64,000 bases of DNA from Ferrigenium straubiae (GCA_019449655.1 JAHQXD010000001.1:1058427-1122426); one strand, 5' to 3'. Counted from the stretch's first letter, positions 20,223-31,325 are shown. Translations and numbers: made by a program. Notes: generated from the letters alone by a model not told the origin.

Positions 20223-23098
20223 AAAATCCAAACTTGCCATCCAGGCAACTGCACAATCAGCAGCCTCGCACCCAAAGCAAACCGGCGCGCAATATATTCG
20301 CCGTAACGGGCGTATTGATTGTGATCATCGCACTGTTCAATTTCAATCTCCTCAACAACTCCTACACGGAAATAAAAACCGTTCGGCACGAAATCGCCGG
20401 GCTGGAATACTCCCATCAAATCGCCCGGACGATAGAACACCTGCAACTGCACCGCGGCCTGACTGCCGGTTATCTGGGTGGAAATGCGTTCCTCAGGGAA
20501 TCGATCGTTGCCGAAGAGGCGCAGATCGAGGCACAAATCAGGGCCGTTGACGCCTTGGCCGCAAATACCGGCTTTACGTTGAGCCCCGCCGACGACGGCA
20601 ATTGGGCACTCATCAAGACCGGCTGGCATGCGCTGCAGGAGCGCTCCGCAGCCCTCTCCATGAAGGAGAGCTTCGATTTGCACAGCAGCCTGATCGGCAA
20701 GGCCATCCGCCTGCTGGGCGATGTTTCGGATCATTCCGGCTTGACCACCGACAAGGATATCGGCATCAACCACCTGGGCAACCTGACCACCTTCGCCATC
20801 CCCAACCTGATCGAGCATCTGGGGCAACTGCGGGCAGGCGTCATGGCCGTGATGTCCCGAGAAAAAATTGCCGACGGGGACAAGGCGAACCTGAACAACC
20901 CGAAGGCGCAGATAAACGAGGCCATGGAACATGTCCGGCACGATCTGGCCGCGGTAACGGCGGCAAATCCGGAGATCGACTCCAGAATCGGCAAGTTCTC
21001 ACCGGAGCTGGCGCTGAATATCGATGAAGTTTTCAGGCTGGCCGACGAAATAGCCCTTGCGCGCGGAGCCAGGGTCAGGGCGGACCGGCTTTTCCTGAAA
21101 TTCTCGGTCCCCGTAAAAAACGGCTATACCCTGCTTAACGTCACCAACGACCTTGTAAAAACCAGCCTGAATTCCAGGTTGGAGCGTCAATACAAATGGT
21201 TTTACCTGAACCTGGCCTTCTCCGCCGCGGGCATCCTTCTCCTGGTTTACCTGGTGCGATGGGCAAGGAATTCCATCGCCAACGGAATCCGGCGCATGGA
21301 ACTGGATTCGAGAAAGTTAAAAGTCGCGAACAGCAAGCTGGGCAGGACCATCGGGGAACTGGAAAAGGCCGGTGAGCAGCTGCAACTGGCCGCACAGGTA
21401 TTCGAGAACAGCAGGGATGCCATCACCATCACCGACTCGCGGGGCGTCATCATCGCCGTCAACGAGGCTTTCACCGCGATTACCGGCTATGCGGCGGCGG
21501 AGATCCTCGGCAAAAACCCCAAAATCCTGCAATCGGGACGGCATGATGCGGAATATTACCGGGTCATGTGGGCAGCCATCCGGGAAAACGGATACTGGCA
21601 GGGCGAAATCTGGAACAAGCGCAAGAACGGGGAAATCTACCCCGAGTGGCTGAAAATAACCGCAGTAAAAAACCGGTCGCAGCACACGACCAATTACATC
21701 GCCGTCTTCAGCGACATCACCGACGACGTCAGGGCGGCGGAGCGCATCCAGCGCCTTGCGTACTACGACACGCTGACCGACCTGCCCAATCGCGCCCTGC
21801 TGTCGGACCGGCTCGATCTCGCGATTGCGCATGCAAAGCGCGCCGGCTTCAAATGCGCGGTTCTGTTCCTGGACATGGATCGCTTCAAGAACATCAACGA
21901 TGCGCTGGGCCATTCGATCGGCGACCAGTTGCTGCAATCCGTGGCGATGCGCCTCAAGGAATGCGTGCGCGAGGTGGACACCGTGGCGCGCATGGGAGGC
22001 GACGAGTTTGTCGTGATCCTCGACAGCATGGCGGAAACCGACAGCATCATGCCGGTGGCGAAAAAAATACTCTACTCCCTGAGCCAGCCCTATGAGGTCG
22101 AGGGGCACAGCATCCGGGCCACTCCAAGCATCGGGATCAGCGTCTATCCCGATGACGGCACCGACCACGAATCGCTGATCATGAGCGCGGACTCCGCGAT
22201 GTATCACGCCAAGGAAAACGGGCGCAACGACTTCCGCTTCTTTACCCCGGACATGAAGACGAGGGTGGAGGAAAAACTGTTCATCGAGTCGGACCTGCGC
22301 AAGGGGCTGGAACTCGACCAATTCGTGCTGCATTACCAGCCGCAGGTGGACATCAAGACGGGGCATATCGTCGGAGCCGAAGCCCTCGTCCGCTGGAACC
22401 ATCCGGTGGCCGGGCTGATTTCCCCGGCAAAATTCATCCCTATTGCGGAAGAAAGCGGCCTGATCATCCCCCTGGGGGAATGGATACTGAACGAGGCGTG
22501 CCGGCAAAACCTGGCATGGCAGAATGCCGGGCTTCCTCCCGTTTCGATTGCAATCAACCTGTCTGCGGTCCAGTTCAGGCAGCAGAACCTGTGCCGCCTG
22601 ATCAACGACACGCTCAACAATACCGGGCTTGCGCCGCATTATCTCGAGCTGGAATTGACCGAGGGGCTGGTGATGAGCAATACCGAATCCGCGGTCGCGA
22701 CGCTCAATTGCTTCAAGGAGATGGGGGTGCGCATCTCCATTGACGATTTCGGCACCGGATATTCCAGCCTGAGTTACTTAAAGCATTTCCCGATCGATTA
22801 CCTGAAAATCGACCAGTCGTTTGTGAGGGACATCACCACCAACCCGGACGATGCGGCGATTACCACCGCCATCATCAACATGGCGCAAGGCCTCAATCTC
22901 AGGACCATAGCCGAAGGCGTGGAAACGGCGGAACAGCTGACCTTCCTCCGCCTGCACTCATGCGATGTGGTGCAGGGATATTATTTCAGCAAACCGGTTC
23001 CGGCGGCAGAGTTTGCCGAAATCCTGCGAATGAGCTATCTGTCCAAGAGCGTCGCCTGGCGCGGCAAGCTCGGAGTGCTCGATCAGGCCCTCCAGTGA
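20219..23098 (+). CDS. Membrane sensor with PAS, GGDEF and EAL domains
   Basis: 959 aa, c-di-GMP signalling protein of the inner membrane. One helix near residues 23-40, a periplasmic all-helical sensor to about 325 (segment HLQLHRGLTAGYLGG resembles the NIT/four-helix-bundle P-box), a second helix at about 335-355, then PAS (ITDSRGVIIAVNEAFTAITG), GGDEF with intact RMGGDEF and a preceding RxxD I-site (REVD), and EAL with GAEALVRWNHP and DDFGTGYSSLSYLKHF. Both catalytic motifs are complete, so it could make or degrade c-di-GMP. Start ATG 20219 has AGGAAG upstream. It converges on the chemoreceptor gene. The ligand is not known. Confidence 0.93.
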   Translation: MKNPNLPSRQLHNQQPRTQSKPARNIFAVTGVLIVIIALFNFNLLNNSYTEIKTVRHEIAGLEYSHQIARTIEHLQLHRGLTAGYLGGNAFLRESIVAEEAQIEAQIRAVDALAANTGFTLSPADDGNWALIKTGWHALQERSAALSMKESFDLHSSLIGKAIRLLGDVSDHSGLTTDKDIGINHLGNLTTFAIPNLIEHLGQLRAGVMAVMSREKIADGDKANLNNPKAQINEAMEHVRHDLAAVTAANPEIDSRIGKFSPELALNIDEVFRLADEIALARGARVRADRLFLKFSVPVKNGYTLLNVTNDLVKTSLNSRLERQYKWFYLNLAFSAAGILLLVYLVRWARNSIANGIRRMELDSRKLKVANSKLGRTIGELEKAGEQLQLAAQVFENSRDAITITDSRGVIIAVNEAFTAITGYAAAEILGKNPKILQSGRHDAEYYRVMWAAIRENGYWQGEIWNKRKNGEIYPEWLKITAVKNRSQHTTNYIAVFSDITDDVRAAERIQRLAYYDTLTDLPNRALLSDRLDLAIAHAKRAGFKCAVLFLDMDRFKNINDALGHSIGDQLLQSVAMRLKECVREVDTVARMGGDEFVVILDSMAETDSIMPVAKKILYSLSQPYEVEGHSIRATPSIGISVYPDDGTDHESLIMSADSAMYHAKENGRNDFRFFTPDMKTRVEEKLFIESDLRKGLELDQFVLHYQPQVDIKTGHIVGAEALVRWNHPVAGLISPAKFIPIAEESGLIIPLGEWILNEACRQNLAWQNAGLPPVSIAINLSAVQFRQQNLCRLINDTLNNTGLAPHYLELELTEGLVMSNTESAVATLNCFKEMGVRISIDDFGTGYSSLSYLKHFPIDYLKIDQSFVRDITTNPDDAAITTAIINMAQGLNLRTIAEGVETAEQLTFLRLHSCDVVQGYYFSKPVPAAEFAEILRMSYLSKSVAWRGKLGVLDQALQ

Positions 23099-23158
23099 GT
23101 CCCCGCGGATAAACTTGCGGGGCGCGATTCACCGCGCCCTTTTCCAACGACAATCCGG

Positions 23159-25141
23159 TCAGACCTTGAAGCGATCGACCGAATCCTTGAGCGCGCCGGA
23201 CAACCTGTCGAGCTGGCTTGCCGTATCGCTGCTCGAAGCAGTTGCGGCGCTGTTCTCCTCGGCCATCTGGGCGATCTTCTCGATATTCGTCGCAACCTGG
23301 TGAATCGCAGCATCCTGTTCGCGTACCGCATCGGCGATACTTTGCACATTGTTCGCCACCTCGCGCGCATCTTCACCGATGCGGTGCAGCGCAGCCTCCG
23401 ACCTGCCAACCAGTTCAAGGCTTTCCGTCACCTGGGTATTGGCCTGCTGCATCCCCGTGACGGTCTCGCCGATGTGATTCTGGATATCGCCAATGAGCGA
23501 GGCAATTTCCGTAGTTGCCTTTGACGTGCGCTCGGCAAGCTTGCGCACCTCGTCCGCCACGACCGCGAAACCTCTCCCCTGCTCGCCCGCGCGCGCCGCT
23601 TCGATCGCGGCATTCAAGGCCAGCAGGTTGGTCTGGTCGGCGACTTCCTTGATTACCTGAACGATACCGCCGATCCTCTTCGAACTTTCGTCGAGCCGCC
23701 CCACGTTACTGCCCGACTCGCGGATCAGTGTAGCAATACCGTTCACGTTTTTCACCGTCTCTGTCATGACAGTGAGCGCCATTTCGGTTCCGGCGCGGGA
23801 TTTTTCGACAATCTCCCCTGCGGCGCGCGCATTCGATGCAGTTTCGCTGACGCTCACTGAGACTTCTTCGATGGCGGCAGCAACCGACGAGGCCGCATCC
23901 GCCTGCGCGGATGAGCTCTTGCTGACCTGTTCGCTTGAAGCGGCCAGCACACCGGATGCATCGGCGATGCTCTCGCTTGAGTGGGTAGTGTGCGCGATGA
24001 TGTCGCGGAACTTGCCCATCAGATGGTTGATCGCCTGGCCGACGCGCGCCGTTTCCTGCGTACCTTCCTCCGGAATGCGGCGAGTAAAATCGTCATGTGT
24101 CACCGCATATTCGGCCGCATCCACCACGGCCGTCAGCGGGCGGCTCACGCTGCGTGCCACCCATACCGACACCGCCACGGCGATGACAATCGCCAGGATA
24201 GCCAGAATCAGCTGCGTCAGCAGCTGCGTGCGGCTGGCGGATAATTGACTGTTGACGTCGGCATTGATATTTTTCGTGAGCAGTTGTTCGACTTCATACA
24301 AACCGTTGATCTTATCGGTGATGCGCTTGAACCACACCGCCGAATCCACCTCGAACCCGCCCTGGATGGAGCGCTCGGCCATGATGTTGCGCATGCGCTG
24401 CACCTCCTGCGCCGCCTCGCCGTCGAGTACCGTTCTCAGCGCCGCCTTTTCCTGCTCGCTCGCGGAGTCCACGAACGAATCCAGGTAGGCATCCTGTTTG
24501 TTGATCTTTCCGAGGATGGTGCGGAATTGCGCGGGTTCGACCTTGTTGGCGACGAACACCGGCACGGTCAATGCGCGCTCCTGCCCGGCATTTTCCTTGG
24601 CATTGGAGAAATTATGGTAAGTCAGTAACTTACGCGCAATATCCGGGTCGCTATTGTATGCGGCGGCGGTACTCATCACCTCCAGGAGGTGTGCGATGGT
24701 GCCGGTGAAGAAAGCGGATGCCTCCCCGGCAGGGATGGTGTATTGATTGGCTTGGTCGCGCGTCCGGGACAACCCTTCGAGCTTGCGTTGCGCCTCTTCG
24801 ACGGCTTTTTTCAGCCCCGGCATCGAGCCGGTGTCGATCCCGTCGATCAATCGTTTATAAGACGCCAGCTTCTCGTCGGTCTTGGCACGAGTGCCCGGCA
24901 GCGTATCCGCGAACTTCTGGCCATTCGACTGGACGAAGCCGGCTGTAGCACCGCGCTCGATCTGCATGGGATGGATCAAATCGCCCGCCGCCACCGCCAC
25001 TTCCATGATGCTGCGCGCCTGAACCGCGCTTTGATACCTAACAAAACTGTCCCAGATCAGCATGCCGGAAGACAGGATCAGCGCGATGACAGGCACCGCC
25101 GTCAACAAAGTGAGGCGTTGCATGATAGTCGAATGTGTCAT
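23159..25141 (-). CDS. Methyl-accepting chemotaxis protein, NIT-type sensor
   Basis: 660 aa. An N-terminal helix (residues about 10-30), a large periplasmic helical domain with the nitrate/nitrite-sensing P-box feature [15 protein letters not shown], a second helix near 310-330 ([20 protein letters not shown]), HAMP, and the signalling domain with the conserved hairpin tip [20 protein letters not shown] and [15 protein letters not shown]. No C-terminal CheR-binding pentapeptide. The likely ligand by domain type is nitrate or nitrite, which remains inference. GGAGGGAG precedes the ATG. Stands alone, without che genes nearby. Confidence 0.93.
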   Translation of the reverse strand: MTHSTIMQRLTLLTAVPVIALILSSGMLIWDSFVRYQSAVQARSIMEVAVAAGDLIHPMQIERGATAGFVQSNGQKFADTLPGTRAKTDEKLASYKRLIDGIDTGSMPGLKKAVEEAQRKLEGLSRTRDQANQYTIPAGEASAFFTGTIAHLLEVMSTAAAYNSDPDIARKLLTYHNFSNAKENAGQERALTVPVFVANKVEPAQFRTILGKINKQDAYLDSFVDSASEQEKAALRTVLDGEAAQEVQRMRNIMAERSIQGGFEVDSAVWFKRITDKINGLYEVEQLLTKNINADVNSQLSASRTQLLTQLILAILAIVIAVAVSVWVARSVSRPLTAVVDAAEYAVTHDDFTRRIPEEGTQETARVGQAINHLMGKFRDIIAHTTHSSESIADASGVLAASSEQVSKSSSAQADAASSVAAAIEEVSVSVSETASNARAAGEIVEKSRAGTEMALTVMTETVKNVNGIATLIRESGSNVGRLDESSKRIGGIVQVIKEVADQTNLLALNAAIEAARAGEQGRGFAVVADEVRKLAERTSKATTEIASLIGDIQNHIGETVTGMQQANTQVTESLELVGRSEAALHRIGEDAREVANNVQSIADAVREQDAAIHQVATNIEKIAQMAEENSAATASSSDTASQLDRLSGALKDSVDRFKV

Positions 25142-25361
25142 TACTCCCTCCAGTTTTATAGTTTTATTTAATTAAACTTTTATATCCGTCGCCCGGGCAA
25201 AATTTTGCTGCCCAAGGCGGCAGAATTTCTGCAGGATACCGGAATGCATCGTAATCAACCCGCATCAAAAGCGAATCGGCGATTAGGTACGAAAAGGCCG
25301 GCTATTTCCACCGCGCCGGGCTGACACGAGGCGCAAGCACGGAGCAGTTGCCTGTGCTTCC
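25142..25361. other. Intergenic region between two minus-strand sensors
   Basis: 220 bp holding the chemoreceptor promoter. There is an AT-rich run just upstream of the receptor ATG (TATAAAAGTTTAATTAAATA, minus strand) but it lacks the GCCGATAA element of a flagellar sigma-28 promoter. A hairpin GGGCA/TGCCC at about 25196-25219 may end transcription of the upstream GGDEF-EAL gene, though it has no T-run. Confidence 0.4.
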
Positions 25362-28088
25362 TCAGATGACCGCCATATCCCGGCAAACCCCGCCCAGTAA
25401 TGCCTCGAATTCCTCTACCGATATGGGCTTGCTGATCAAATAACCCTGGTATGCCATGCAGCCGTGCCGCTTGAGGAATTCCATCTGCGCTTCGGTTTCC
25501 ACGCCTTCGGCAATGACGTTCAGGCTGAAATTATGCGCCATGTCGATGATGGTTTGCACCATCACGGCATCGTTCGGGTCGGTCGCGATGTCGCGCACGA
25601 AGCTCCGGTCTATCTTGAGTTGGTCGAGCGGCAGCTGCTTCAGGTAGGACAGCGACGAATAGCCCGTACCAAAGTCATCCATCGACAACCCGACCCCGAG
25701 CGCCTTCAAGGCATGCATTTTTGCCACGATGTCGTCCAGGTCTTCCAGCACCACGCTCTCGGTCAACTCCAGCTTGAGGCGCGACGGATCGATGCGGTGC
25801 TCCCTGATGACCGCCGCCACCCTGTCCACAAAATCAACCAGTTTGAACTGCCGGGCGCTGACGTTCGCGGCCAGCGTCAGCTTGCGCTTCTGCTCGTCAT
25901 TGCTCCACAGGGCGAGCTGCCGGCAAGCCGTTTCGAGCACCCAATGGCCGATATCGAGAATCAGCGAGCTCTCTTCGGCAACAGGAATAAACTGGCCTGG
26001 AGAAACCATGCCGCGTTGCGGATGAATCCAGCGCACCAGCGCCTCGGCACCGAGGATGTGTCCGGTATCGTCGATCTGCGCCTGGTAATGCAGGCTGAAC
26101 TGCCGTTCAGCCAGCGCATGGCGCAAATCCGATTCCATGGTCAGGCGCGCCTCCAGGATGGCCTGCATCTCCGGATCGAAGAAACGCACGGCGTTCCGGC
26201 CAGCCCCTTTCGCCTGGTACATGGCGATGTCCGCATATTTAAGCAGGGTCTCCGCGCTGGCCTCACGGCCGATAAACAGGTTGACCCCGATGCTGGCCGT
26301 GCTGTGAAATTCAAACTCCTTGATTGAGCATGGCTGATTGATGATTGTGCGGATTTTCTCGCCCACTTCCTCGGCCTGCGCCGCGGCGTGCTCCGCCCGG
26401 CCCCCCAGATCCTCCAGCATCACCACGAATTCGTCGCCGCCGAGCCGTGCCACCGTATCGCCTTCGCGCACGCAGGATTGCAGGCGCCGCGCTATTTCGA
26501 TCAGCAGCAGATCGCCGTAATCATGCCCTTTGGTGTCGTTGATAGCCTTGAAGTTGTCGAGGTCGATGAACATGATTGCGCCATGCCTGCCGCTGCGCGC
26601 GCTGGTTGCCAATGCGTGTTGCAGACGATCGAGCAACAGGCGGCGGTTGGGCAGATTGGTCAGCGGATCGAAAAAAGCGAGACGATTGATTTCGCCTTCC
26701 GCCTTCTTGCGCTCCGTAATGTCGAAAAACGAGCCCACGTAATGGGTGAGCGTGCCATCCGGTGCGGTTACGGCCGTCACCGTCAGCCACTTCGGGTAAG
26801 TCTCGCCGTTCTTGCGCTTGTCCAGCATCTCCCCGCTCCATTTCCCTTCGCGGAAAATGGTTGCCCACATCTCATCATAAAAGACCTTGGGCCTCTTCTC
26901 CGCCCTGAGGATATTGGGGTTGCGGCCGATGACTTCCTCCGCCGTATAGCCGGTAATATCCTGGAAAGCCTGGTTGACCCGCAGGATCTTTGGATGGCAA
27001 TCGGTAATCACAATCGCCTCATGCGTCTCGAAGGCAATCGCGGAAATGCGCAAGTCTTCCGCCACGCCGGCCAGTTGCTCGTGCGCCAGCCACTCGATGT
27101 CCTGTTTTCTCCACCATGTCCACAGGATGGTTCCGGCGCCCAGGATAAAAAACGCGGCAATGACCCAGATGATCGATTGCAGGCGCCGGACATCCTCCAG
27201 CACTTCGTCCGTCTCCATCTTGACCACCATGCCCCATGTGGTATCCGGCACGGCGATGTTGTAGGCCAGCACCGGCCTGCCGCGGTAGTCGAAGGCCTCC
27301 AGCGCGCCGTAATAACCCTTCATCATCTCCTTGGTCGGAACGGTGAGCGCGTTCATGCCACCGTCGATCGGCAACCGGAACTTGAGCGCGGCATCCTTCC
27401 GGTAGCGCAATTCATTGAGGAACAGCACATCGCCGCCGTCCCGGGTGACCAGCAGGATTTCGCCGGTCCTGCTTTCCACCGGCCAGGACTGGATCAGAGA
27501 GAACAGGAAACGCAAATCGTCGCGCAACACCAGAACCCCCATGACGGCCGAGGTATCCGGATTCACGATGGGAACGAAAGTGTCCAGCATCGGTTTGTCC
27601 GGTGCGGAGGGGTCGCCGAAGTAGATCGGCGAATTGCCGAGGAGGTTTTCCTTGATTGCGCGCAAGGCAATGGATTTGCCTGCTTCGGACAGCCCGGTAT
27701 GTTTCCCGCTGCCGAAGCGGATGTTCGCCTTGCCGTCCAGCAGCAGTACCCCGCCGTACTGATAAGCGGACACCGCGGTCTCCAGCGGCTGCCGCACTGC
27801 AGCCAGTATGTTGCTGGACGGGTTTTCCAGCCAATGACGAACCGGAGAGTTGCTCAGGAATTTTGCGGCAACCTGAGCATCCCCCCGGCGTTCATGAAAA
27901 TACGTCTGGATCTGGCCGATCTTGAGCTTGCCGATGCCATGCAAATTCTCGTACGCATGGTCTTTTTCGATGTTCTCGAACTTGTCGACCAGGTAATAGC
28001 TTGCTACCCCGACGAGAATGACGAAGTTGATGAATAAGGCGATCGCTACCGCTGCGGGGTATCGACCGGCTATGCTTCTTCTATACAT
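25362..28088 (-). CDS. Cache-PAS-GGDEF-EAL membrane sensor
   Basis: 908 aa. Membrane helix at about 14-36, periplasmic double-Cache-like sensor to about 305 (contains GVLVLRDDLRFLFSLIQ and PDTTWGMVVKMETDE), second helix at about 308-328, PAS at about 350-455 (ITDCHPKILRVNQAFQDITG), GGDEF with RLGGDEF preceded by REGD (I-site), and EAL with GAEALVRWIHP and DDFGTGYSSLSYLKQL. Both catalytic sites are intact. This is a different sensor type from the neighbour at 20219, so two inputs feed the same second messenger. Ligand unknown. Confidence 0.93.
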   Translation of the reverse strand: MYRRSIAGRYPAAVAIALFINFVILVGVASYYLVDKFENIEKDHAYENLHGIGKLKIGQIQTYFHERRGDAQVAAKFLSNSPVRHWLENPSSNILAAVRQPLETAVSAYQYGGVLLLDGKANIRFGSGKHTGLSEAGKSIALRAIKENLLGNSPIYFGDPSAPDKPMLDTFVPIVNPDTSAVMGVLVLRDDLRFLFSLIQSWPVESRTGEILLVTRDGGDVLFLNELRYRKDAALKFRLPIDGGMNALTVPTKEMMKGYYGALEAFDYRGRPVLAYNIAVPDTTWGMVVKMETDEVLEDVRRLQSIIWVIAAFFILGAGTILWTWWRKQDIEWLAHEQLAGVAEDLRISAIAFETHEAIVITDCHPKILRVNQAFQDITGYTAEEVIGRNPNILRAEKRPKVFYDEMWATIFREGKWSGEMLDKRKNGETYPKWLTVTAVTAPDGTLTHYVGSFFDITERKKAEGEINRLAFFDPLTNLPNRRLLLDRLQHALATSARSGRHGAIMFIDLDNFKAINDTKGHDYGDLLLIEIARRLQSCVREGDTVARLGGDEFVVMLEDLGGRAEHAAAQAEEVGEKIRTIINQPCSIKEFEFHSTASIGVNLFIGREASAETLLKYADIAMYQAKGAGRNAVRFFDPEMQAILEARLTMESDLRHALAERQFSLHYQAQIDDTGHILGAEALVRWIHPQRGMVSPGQFIPVAEESSLILDIGHWVLETACRQLALWSNDEQKRKLTLAANVSARQFKLVDFVDRVAAVIREHRIDPSRLKLELTESVVLEDLDDIVAKMHALKALGVGLSMDDFGTGYSSLSYLKQLPLDQLKIDRSFVRDIATDPNDAVMVQTIIDMAHNFSLNVIAEGVETEAQMEFLKRHGCMAYQGYLISKPISVEEFEALLGGVCRDMAVI

Positions 28089-28142
28089 CCGTTCGATTTC
28101 CCGTCAGCAGCAATCATGATTCCGTGAGGGTGGCTTTCGGCG

Positions 28143-28523
28143 TCAGGCTGCCTGCACGGCAATCCGGTCGCGCTGCGCGATGATGCGGTTGTGCTCGTCC
28201 ACGTAAACGAGTTGTGGATGGAATTTCTGCAATTCCAGTTCGGTGTACATGGCATAGGTGGCGATAATCAGGATATCGCCCGGATTGGCCTTGTGCGCGG
28301 CCGCGCCGTTCACGGAAATCACGCCGGAACCGCGCTGTGCGCGGATCGCGTAAGTGGTGAAACGCTCGCCGTTGGTGACGTTGTAAATGTCGATCTGCTG
28401 GTATTCCCTGATATCGGCGGCGTCCAGCAAATCGTCGTCGATCGCACAGGAACCTTCATAGTGCAACTCGGAGTGCGTGACGCGCACCCGGTGCAACTTG
28501 GCTTTGAGCATGATTCTTTGCAT
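28143..28523 (-). CDS. panD: Aspartate 1-decarboxylase
   Basis: 126 aa, makes beta-alanine from aspartate for pantothenate. Pyruvoyl enzyme: the self-cleavage site is YEGSCAID, with Gly24-Ser25. [13 protein letters not shown] and [16 protein letters not shown] are family blocks. The start at ATG 28523 ([16 protein letters not shown]) gives the E. coli length; AGGGAAG lies upstream. Last gene of the pcnB-folK-dck-panB-panC-panD run, 55 bp after panC. Confidence 0.96.
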   Translation of the reverse strand: MQRIMLKAKLHRVRVTHSELHYEGSCAIDDDLLDAADIREYQQIDIYNVTNGERFTTYAIRAQRGSGVISVNGAAAHKANPGDILIIATYAMYTELELQKFHPQLVYVDEHNRIIAQRDRIAVQAA

Positions 28524-28578
28524 GTGGCACTTCCCTTTCTGACGGGCGCAATTATATAGCAATCAACCGGCCGAGTAA

Positions 28579-29412
28579 TCAACCAGCCAGGCTAACCTCG
28601 ACATTGTCCAGCAATCGGGTATTGCCCAGTTTTGCCGCCGCCAGGATCACCAGATCGCGCTGCGACCGGCCGGCCGGCCGCAGGTCGGACTGGTTGCGCA
28701 CCGCCACGTAATCCACCAGCCAGCCCCTCGCGGCGAGAGTTTCGACCGCTTTTTCCTGCAATCGTTCAAAATCGCGCCCGCCTTCCAGGATGGCCTGTTT
28801 GATCCCTTGCAGCGTGCGGTGCAGGAAAACCGCCTCGCCGCGCTCGGCTTCGCTCAAATACTGGTTGCGCGAGCTCAGCGCCAGGCCGTCCGCCGCGCGC
28901 ACCGTCTCCCCGCCGACAATGCGAACCGGAAGATTGAACTGCGCAACCATCTGCCGAATGATGTGCAGCTGCTGGTAGTCCTTCTTGCCGAACAGCGCGA
29001 CCTGCGGCTGCACGATGTCGAGCAGCTTCAGCACCACGGTCGCCATGCCGCGGAAGTGCCCGGGGCGCGACGCGCCACACAGCTCGTTGGCAACCGGCGG
29101 CGGCTCGACGAACACGGTTTGCTGAACGGGGTACATCTCGTTGACCGCAGGCGCAAATACCACGTCCACCAAGCCTTGCAGCTTGGCGCAGTCCGCCTCC
29201 AGCGTGCGCGGATAGCGATCGAAATCCTCGCTCGGGCCGAATTGCAGCGGGTTGACGAAGATGCTCGCCACCACGCAACTGCCGTGCCCGCGCGCCAGCT
29301 TCACCAGGTTGAGATGCCCCTCGTGCAGGTTGCCCATGGTCGGCACGAAGGCGACGGCGCGCTCCGTGGCCAGCCGCGCGCGCAGTTCGGCGATGGTCTG
29401 GATAACTTGCAT
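28579..29412 (-). CDS. panC: Pantothenate synthetase (pantoate-beta-alanine ligase)
   Basis: 277 aa. ATP-dependent condensation of pantoate with beta-alanine. HIGH-like motif in [26 protein letters not shown] and SSRNQYLS are the KMSKS-like and pantoate-binding regions. The start at ATG 29412 overlaps the panB stop by one base (TGATG), which fixes it; the longer open frame upstream is a shadow of panB. Confidence 0.96.
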   Translation of the reverse strand: MQVIQTIAELRARLATERAVAFVPTMGNLHEGHLNLVKLARGHGSCVVASIFVNPLQFGPSEDFDRYPRTLEADCAKLQGLVDVVFAPAVNEMYPVQQTVFVEPPPVANELCGASRPGHFRGMATVVLKLLDIVQPQVALFGKKDYQQLHIIRQMVAQFNLPVRIVGGETVRAADGLALSSRNQYLSEAERGEAVFLHRTLQGIKQAILEGGRDFERLQEKAVETLAARGWLVDYVAVRNQSDLRPAGRSQRDLVILAAAKLGNTRLLDNVEVSLAG

Positions 29413-30203
29413 CAGAAGCTGTGTTCCTGAGCCGGAAAGCTGCCCGCCTTCACCTCGGCGACATAGTTCTTCACCGCGGCCGCGATGCTGTCCGCACCCT
29501 GCAGAAAGTTTTTCGCGAAGCGCGCCTTTTTGCCCGGGTAAATGTCCAGCATGTCGTACAGCACCAGCACCTGGCCGGAGCAGTCCGCACCCGCGCCGAT
29601 ACCGATGGTGGGAATGGAAAGCGCGGCGGTGATCTCCGCCGCCAGCAGCGCGGGCATAGTTTCCAGCACCAGCATCCCCGCGCCGGCCCGCTCCAGTGCC
29701 GCCGCATCCTCCAGCAATTGCTGCGCGGCGGCAGGTTCCCTGCCCTGCACGCGGTAGCCGCCCATCTGGTGCACCGATTGCGGCGTCAGGCCGATGTGCC
29801 CGCACACCGGGATACCCCGCCCGGTGAGGAACTCCACCGTCTCGGCCATCTCGACGCCGCCCTCCAGCTTGACCATCTGCGCGCCCGCCGCCATCAGCCT
29901 TGCGGCATGAACAAAGGTTTCCTGCGGGCTGACCTGGAACGTGCCGAACGGCATGTCAGCGACGATAAACGATTGCCTGGCTCCGCGCACCACGCAGGCG
30001 GTGTGGTAGGCCATGTCGTCCAGCGTAACCGGCAGGGTAGTCTCATGTCCCTGCAGCACCATGCCGAGCGAATCGCCGACCAGCAGCGCGTCCACGCCCT
30101 GCGCCTCGAGCAGCGCGGCAAAGCTCGCGTCGTAACAGGTCAGCACGGCGATCTTCTCGCCCTTGGCGCGCATCGTCTGTAATGCAGTCAACGTGGTTCT
30201 CAT
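29412..30203 (-). CDS. panB: 3-methyl-2-oxobutanoate hydroxymethyltransferase
   Basis: 263 aa, first committed step of pantoate synthesis using methylene-tetrahydrofolate. Begins [38 protein letters not shown] contains the Mg2+-binding aspartate and substrate loop, and [12 protein letters not shown] and [14 protein letters not shown] follow. Start at ATG 30203 is preferred because GGGGAG lies 7 nt upstream; ATG 30209, which overlaps the previous stop as ATGA, is the alternative and would add two residues. Confidence 0.96.
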   Translation of the reverse strand: MRTTLTALQTMRAKGEKIAVLTCYDASFAALLEAQGVDALLVGDSLGMVLQGHETTLPVTLDDMAYHTACVVRGARQSFIVADMPFGTFQVSPQETFVHAARLMAAGAQMVKLEGGVEMAETVEFLTGRGIPVCGHIGLTPQSVHQMGGYRVQGREPAAAQQLLEDAAALERAGAGMLVLETMPALLAAEITAALSIPTIGIGAGADCSGQVLVLYDMLDIYPGKKARFAKNFLQGADSIAAAVKNYVAEVKAGSFPAQEHSF

Positions 30204-30205
30204 TA

Positions 30206-30844
30206 TCATTCTCCCCGGCTGAAAAATTCGCGCGGCCCGCGCATTTCCCCGATGCGTTGCAGCAGCAGGGCGAAATCTCCCTCCTCCTCGAAGTTCAGGT
30301 GCTCGGTGTTCACCGTCAGCACCGGCGTCGCATCGTAATGGTAGAAGAAATCGCTGTAACCCTGCGCCACGCGCAGTAAATAATCTTCGGAAATGGCCTG
30401 TTCGTAAGGCTTGGCGCGGCGGCGCACGCGTTCCGCCAGCGTCTCCGGCGCGGCCTGCAGGTAGATCACCAGATCCGGCGCGGGCGCCTGCAATTGCAGA
30501 GTGTGGTAAATCTGCTGGTACAGCGCAAACTCCGCATCGTTCAGATTCAGCCGCGCAAACAGCGGGTCCTTATCGAACAGGTAATCCGCCACCGTGCTCG
30601 ATTGGAACATATCCATCTGCGCCAGGTCGCGCACTTCGTTGCCGCGCTGGAACAGGAAAAACAGTTGCGTCGCGAGCGCATGGCGCGGCGGGTCCTGGTA
30701 GAACCGGGCGAGGAAGGGGTTTTCATCCGGCTTTTCCAGCAGCGCCGCAGCGCCGGTGTGCTGCGCGAGACGGCGCGCAAGGCTGGTCTTGCCCGCGCCG
30801 ATCGGCCCTTCCACCACCACGTAACGGTATTTTTCAGGCAGCAT
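30206..30844 (-). CDS. Deoxynucleoside kinase-like protein (dGK/dAK family)
   Basis: 212 aa. P-loop [17 protein letters not shown] at residues about 10-26, then [16 protein letters not shown], and the DRS-type lid region replaced by [17 protein letters not shown]. Family members phosphorylate deoxyadenosine or deoxyguanosine; in proteobacteria this homologue sits with folK and panB, as here. Start ATG 30844 follows GGAGAGG and overlaps folK by 11 nt. Substrate cannot be told from sequence. Confidence 0.85.
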   Translation of the reverse strand: MLPEKYRYVVVEGPIGAGKTSLARRLAQHTGAAALLEKPDENPFLARFYQDPPRHALATQLFFLFQRGNEVRDLAQMDMFQSSTVADYLFDKDPLFARLNLNDAEFALYQQIYHTLQLQAPAPDLVIYLQAAPETLAERVRRRAKPYEQAISEDYLLRVAQGYSDFFYHYDATPVLTVNTEHLNFEEEGDFALLLQRIGEMRGPREFFSRGE

Positions 30845-31325
30845 CGGCGAGCCTCTCCAATACCTGATCCCGGCAATCCTGCAACGCCTGCCGTGCCTTG
30901 CCGATGCCGGGGATGACGGCATCCGGCGCGACCTCCAGCAGCGGTTGCAGCACGAAGGCGCGCAAGTGCATCTGCGGGTGCGGAATGGTCAGGCCGTGCT
31001 CATGCATGCGCACATCGTCGTACAGCAGCACATCCAGGTCAAGGGTGCGCGGCGCGTTGCGGAAGGTGCGCTCGCGGCCGTGTTCATGTTCGATTTGCAG
31101 GAGGGCTTGCAGCAGGGCCTGCGGGGCCAGCGCCGTTTCGATCTCCGCGACCGCGTTCACGAACTCGGGCTGGTCCGCATAGCCCAGCGGCGCGCTGCGG
31201 TACAGCGATGAGCGGGCGACGAGGCGCGTATCCGGCAGCCGGCCAAGCTCGGCAAAGGCGCGCTGCAACTGGCTATGCGGGTCTTCCAGGTTGCTGCCCA
31301 GCCCGATGAAAGCGGTGTGCGGCAT
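30834..31325 (-). CDS. folK: 6-hydroxymethyl-7,8-dihydropterin pyrophosphokinase
   Basis: 163 aa, transfers pyrophosphate from ATP to the pterin in folate synthesis. FIGLGSNLEDP at the N-terminus, RTFRNAPRTLDLDVLLYDD with the two Mg2+-binding aspartates, and LTIPHPQMHLRAFVLQPL are the family motifs. Start overlaps the pcnB stop by one base (TAATG). It supplies the folate that panB needs as cofactor, in the same operon. Confidence 0.95.
   Translation of the reverse strand: MPHTAFIGLGSNLEDPHSQLQRAFAELGRLPDTRLVARSSLYRSAPLGYADQPEFVNAVAEIETALAPQALLQALLQIEHEHGRERTFRNAPRTLDLDVLLYDDVRMHEHGLTIPHPQMHLRAFVLQPLLEVAPDAVIPGIGKARQALQDCRDQVLERLADAA

Noticed and set aside
25142..25200. Flagellar sigma-28 promoter for the chemoreceptor
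   Set aside because: TAAA-like -35 possible but no GCCGATAA-like -10 at the right distance.
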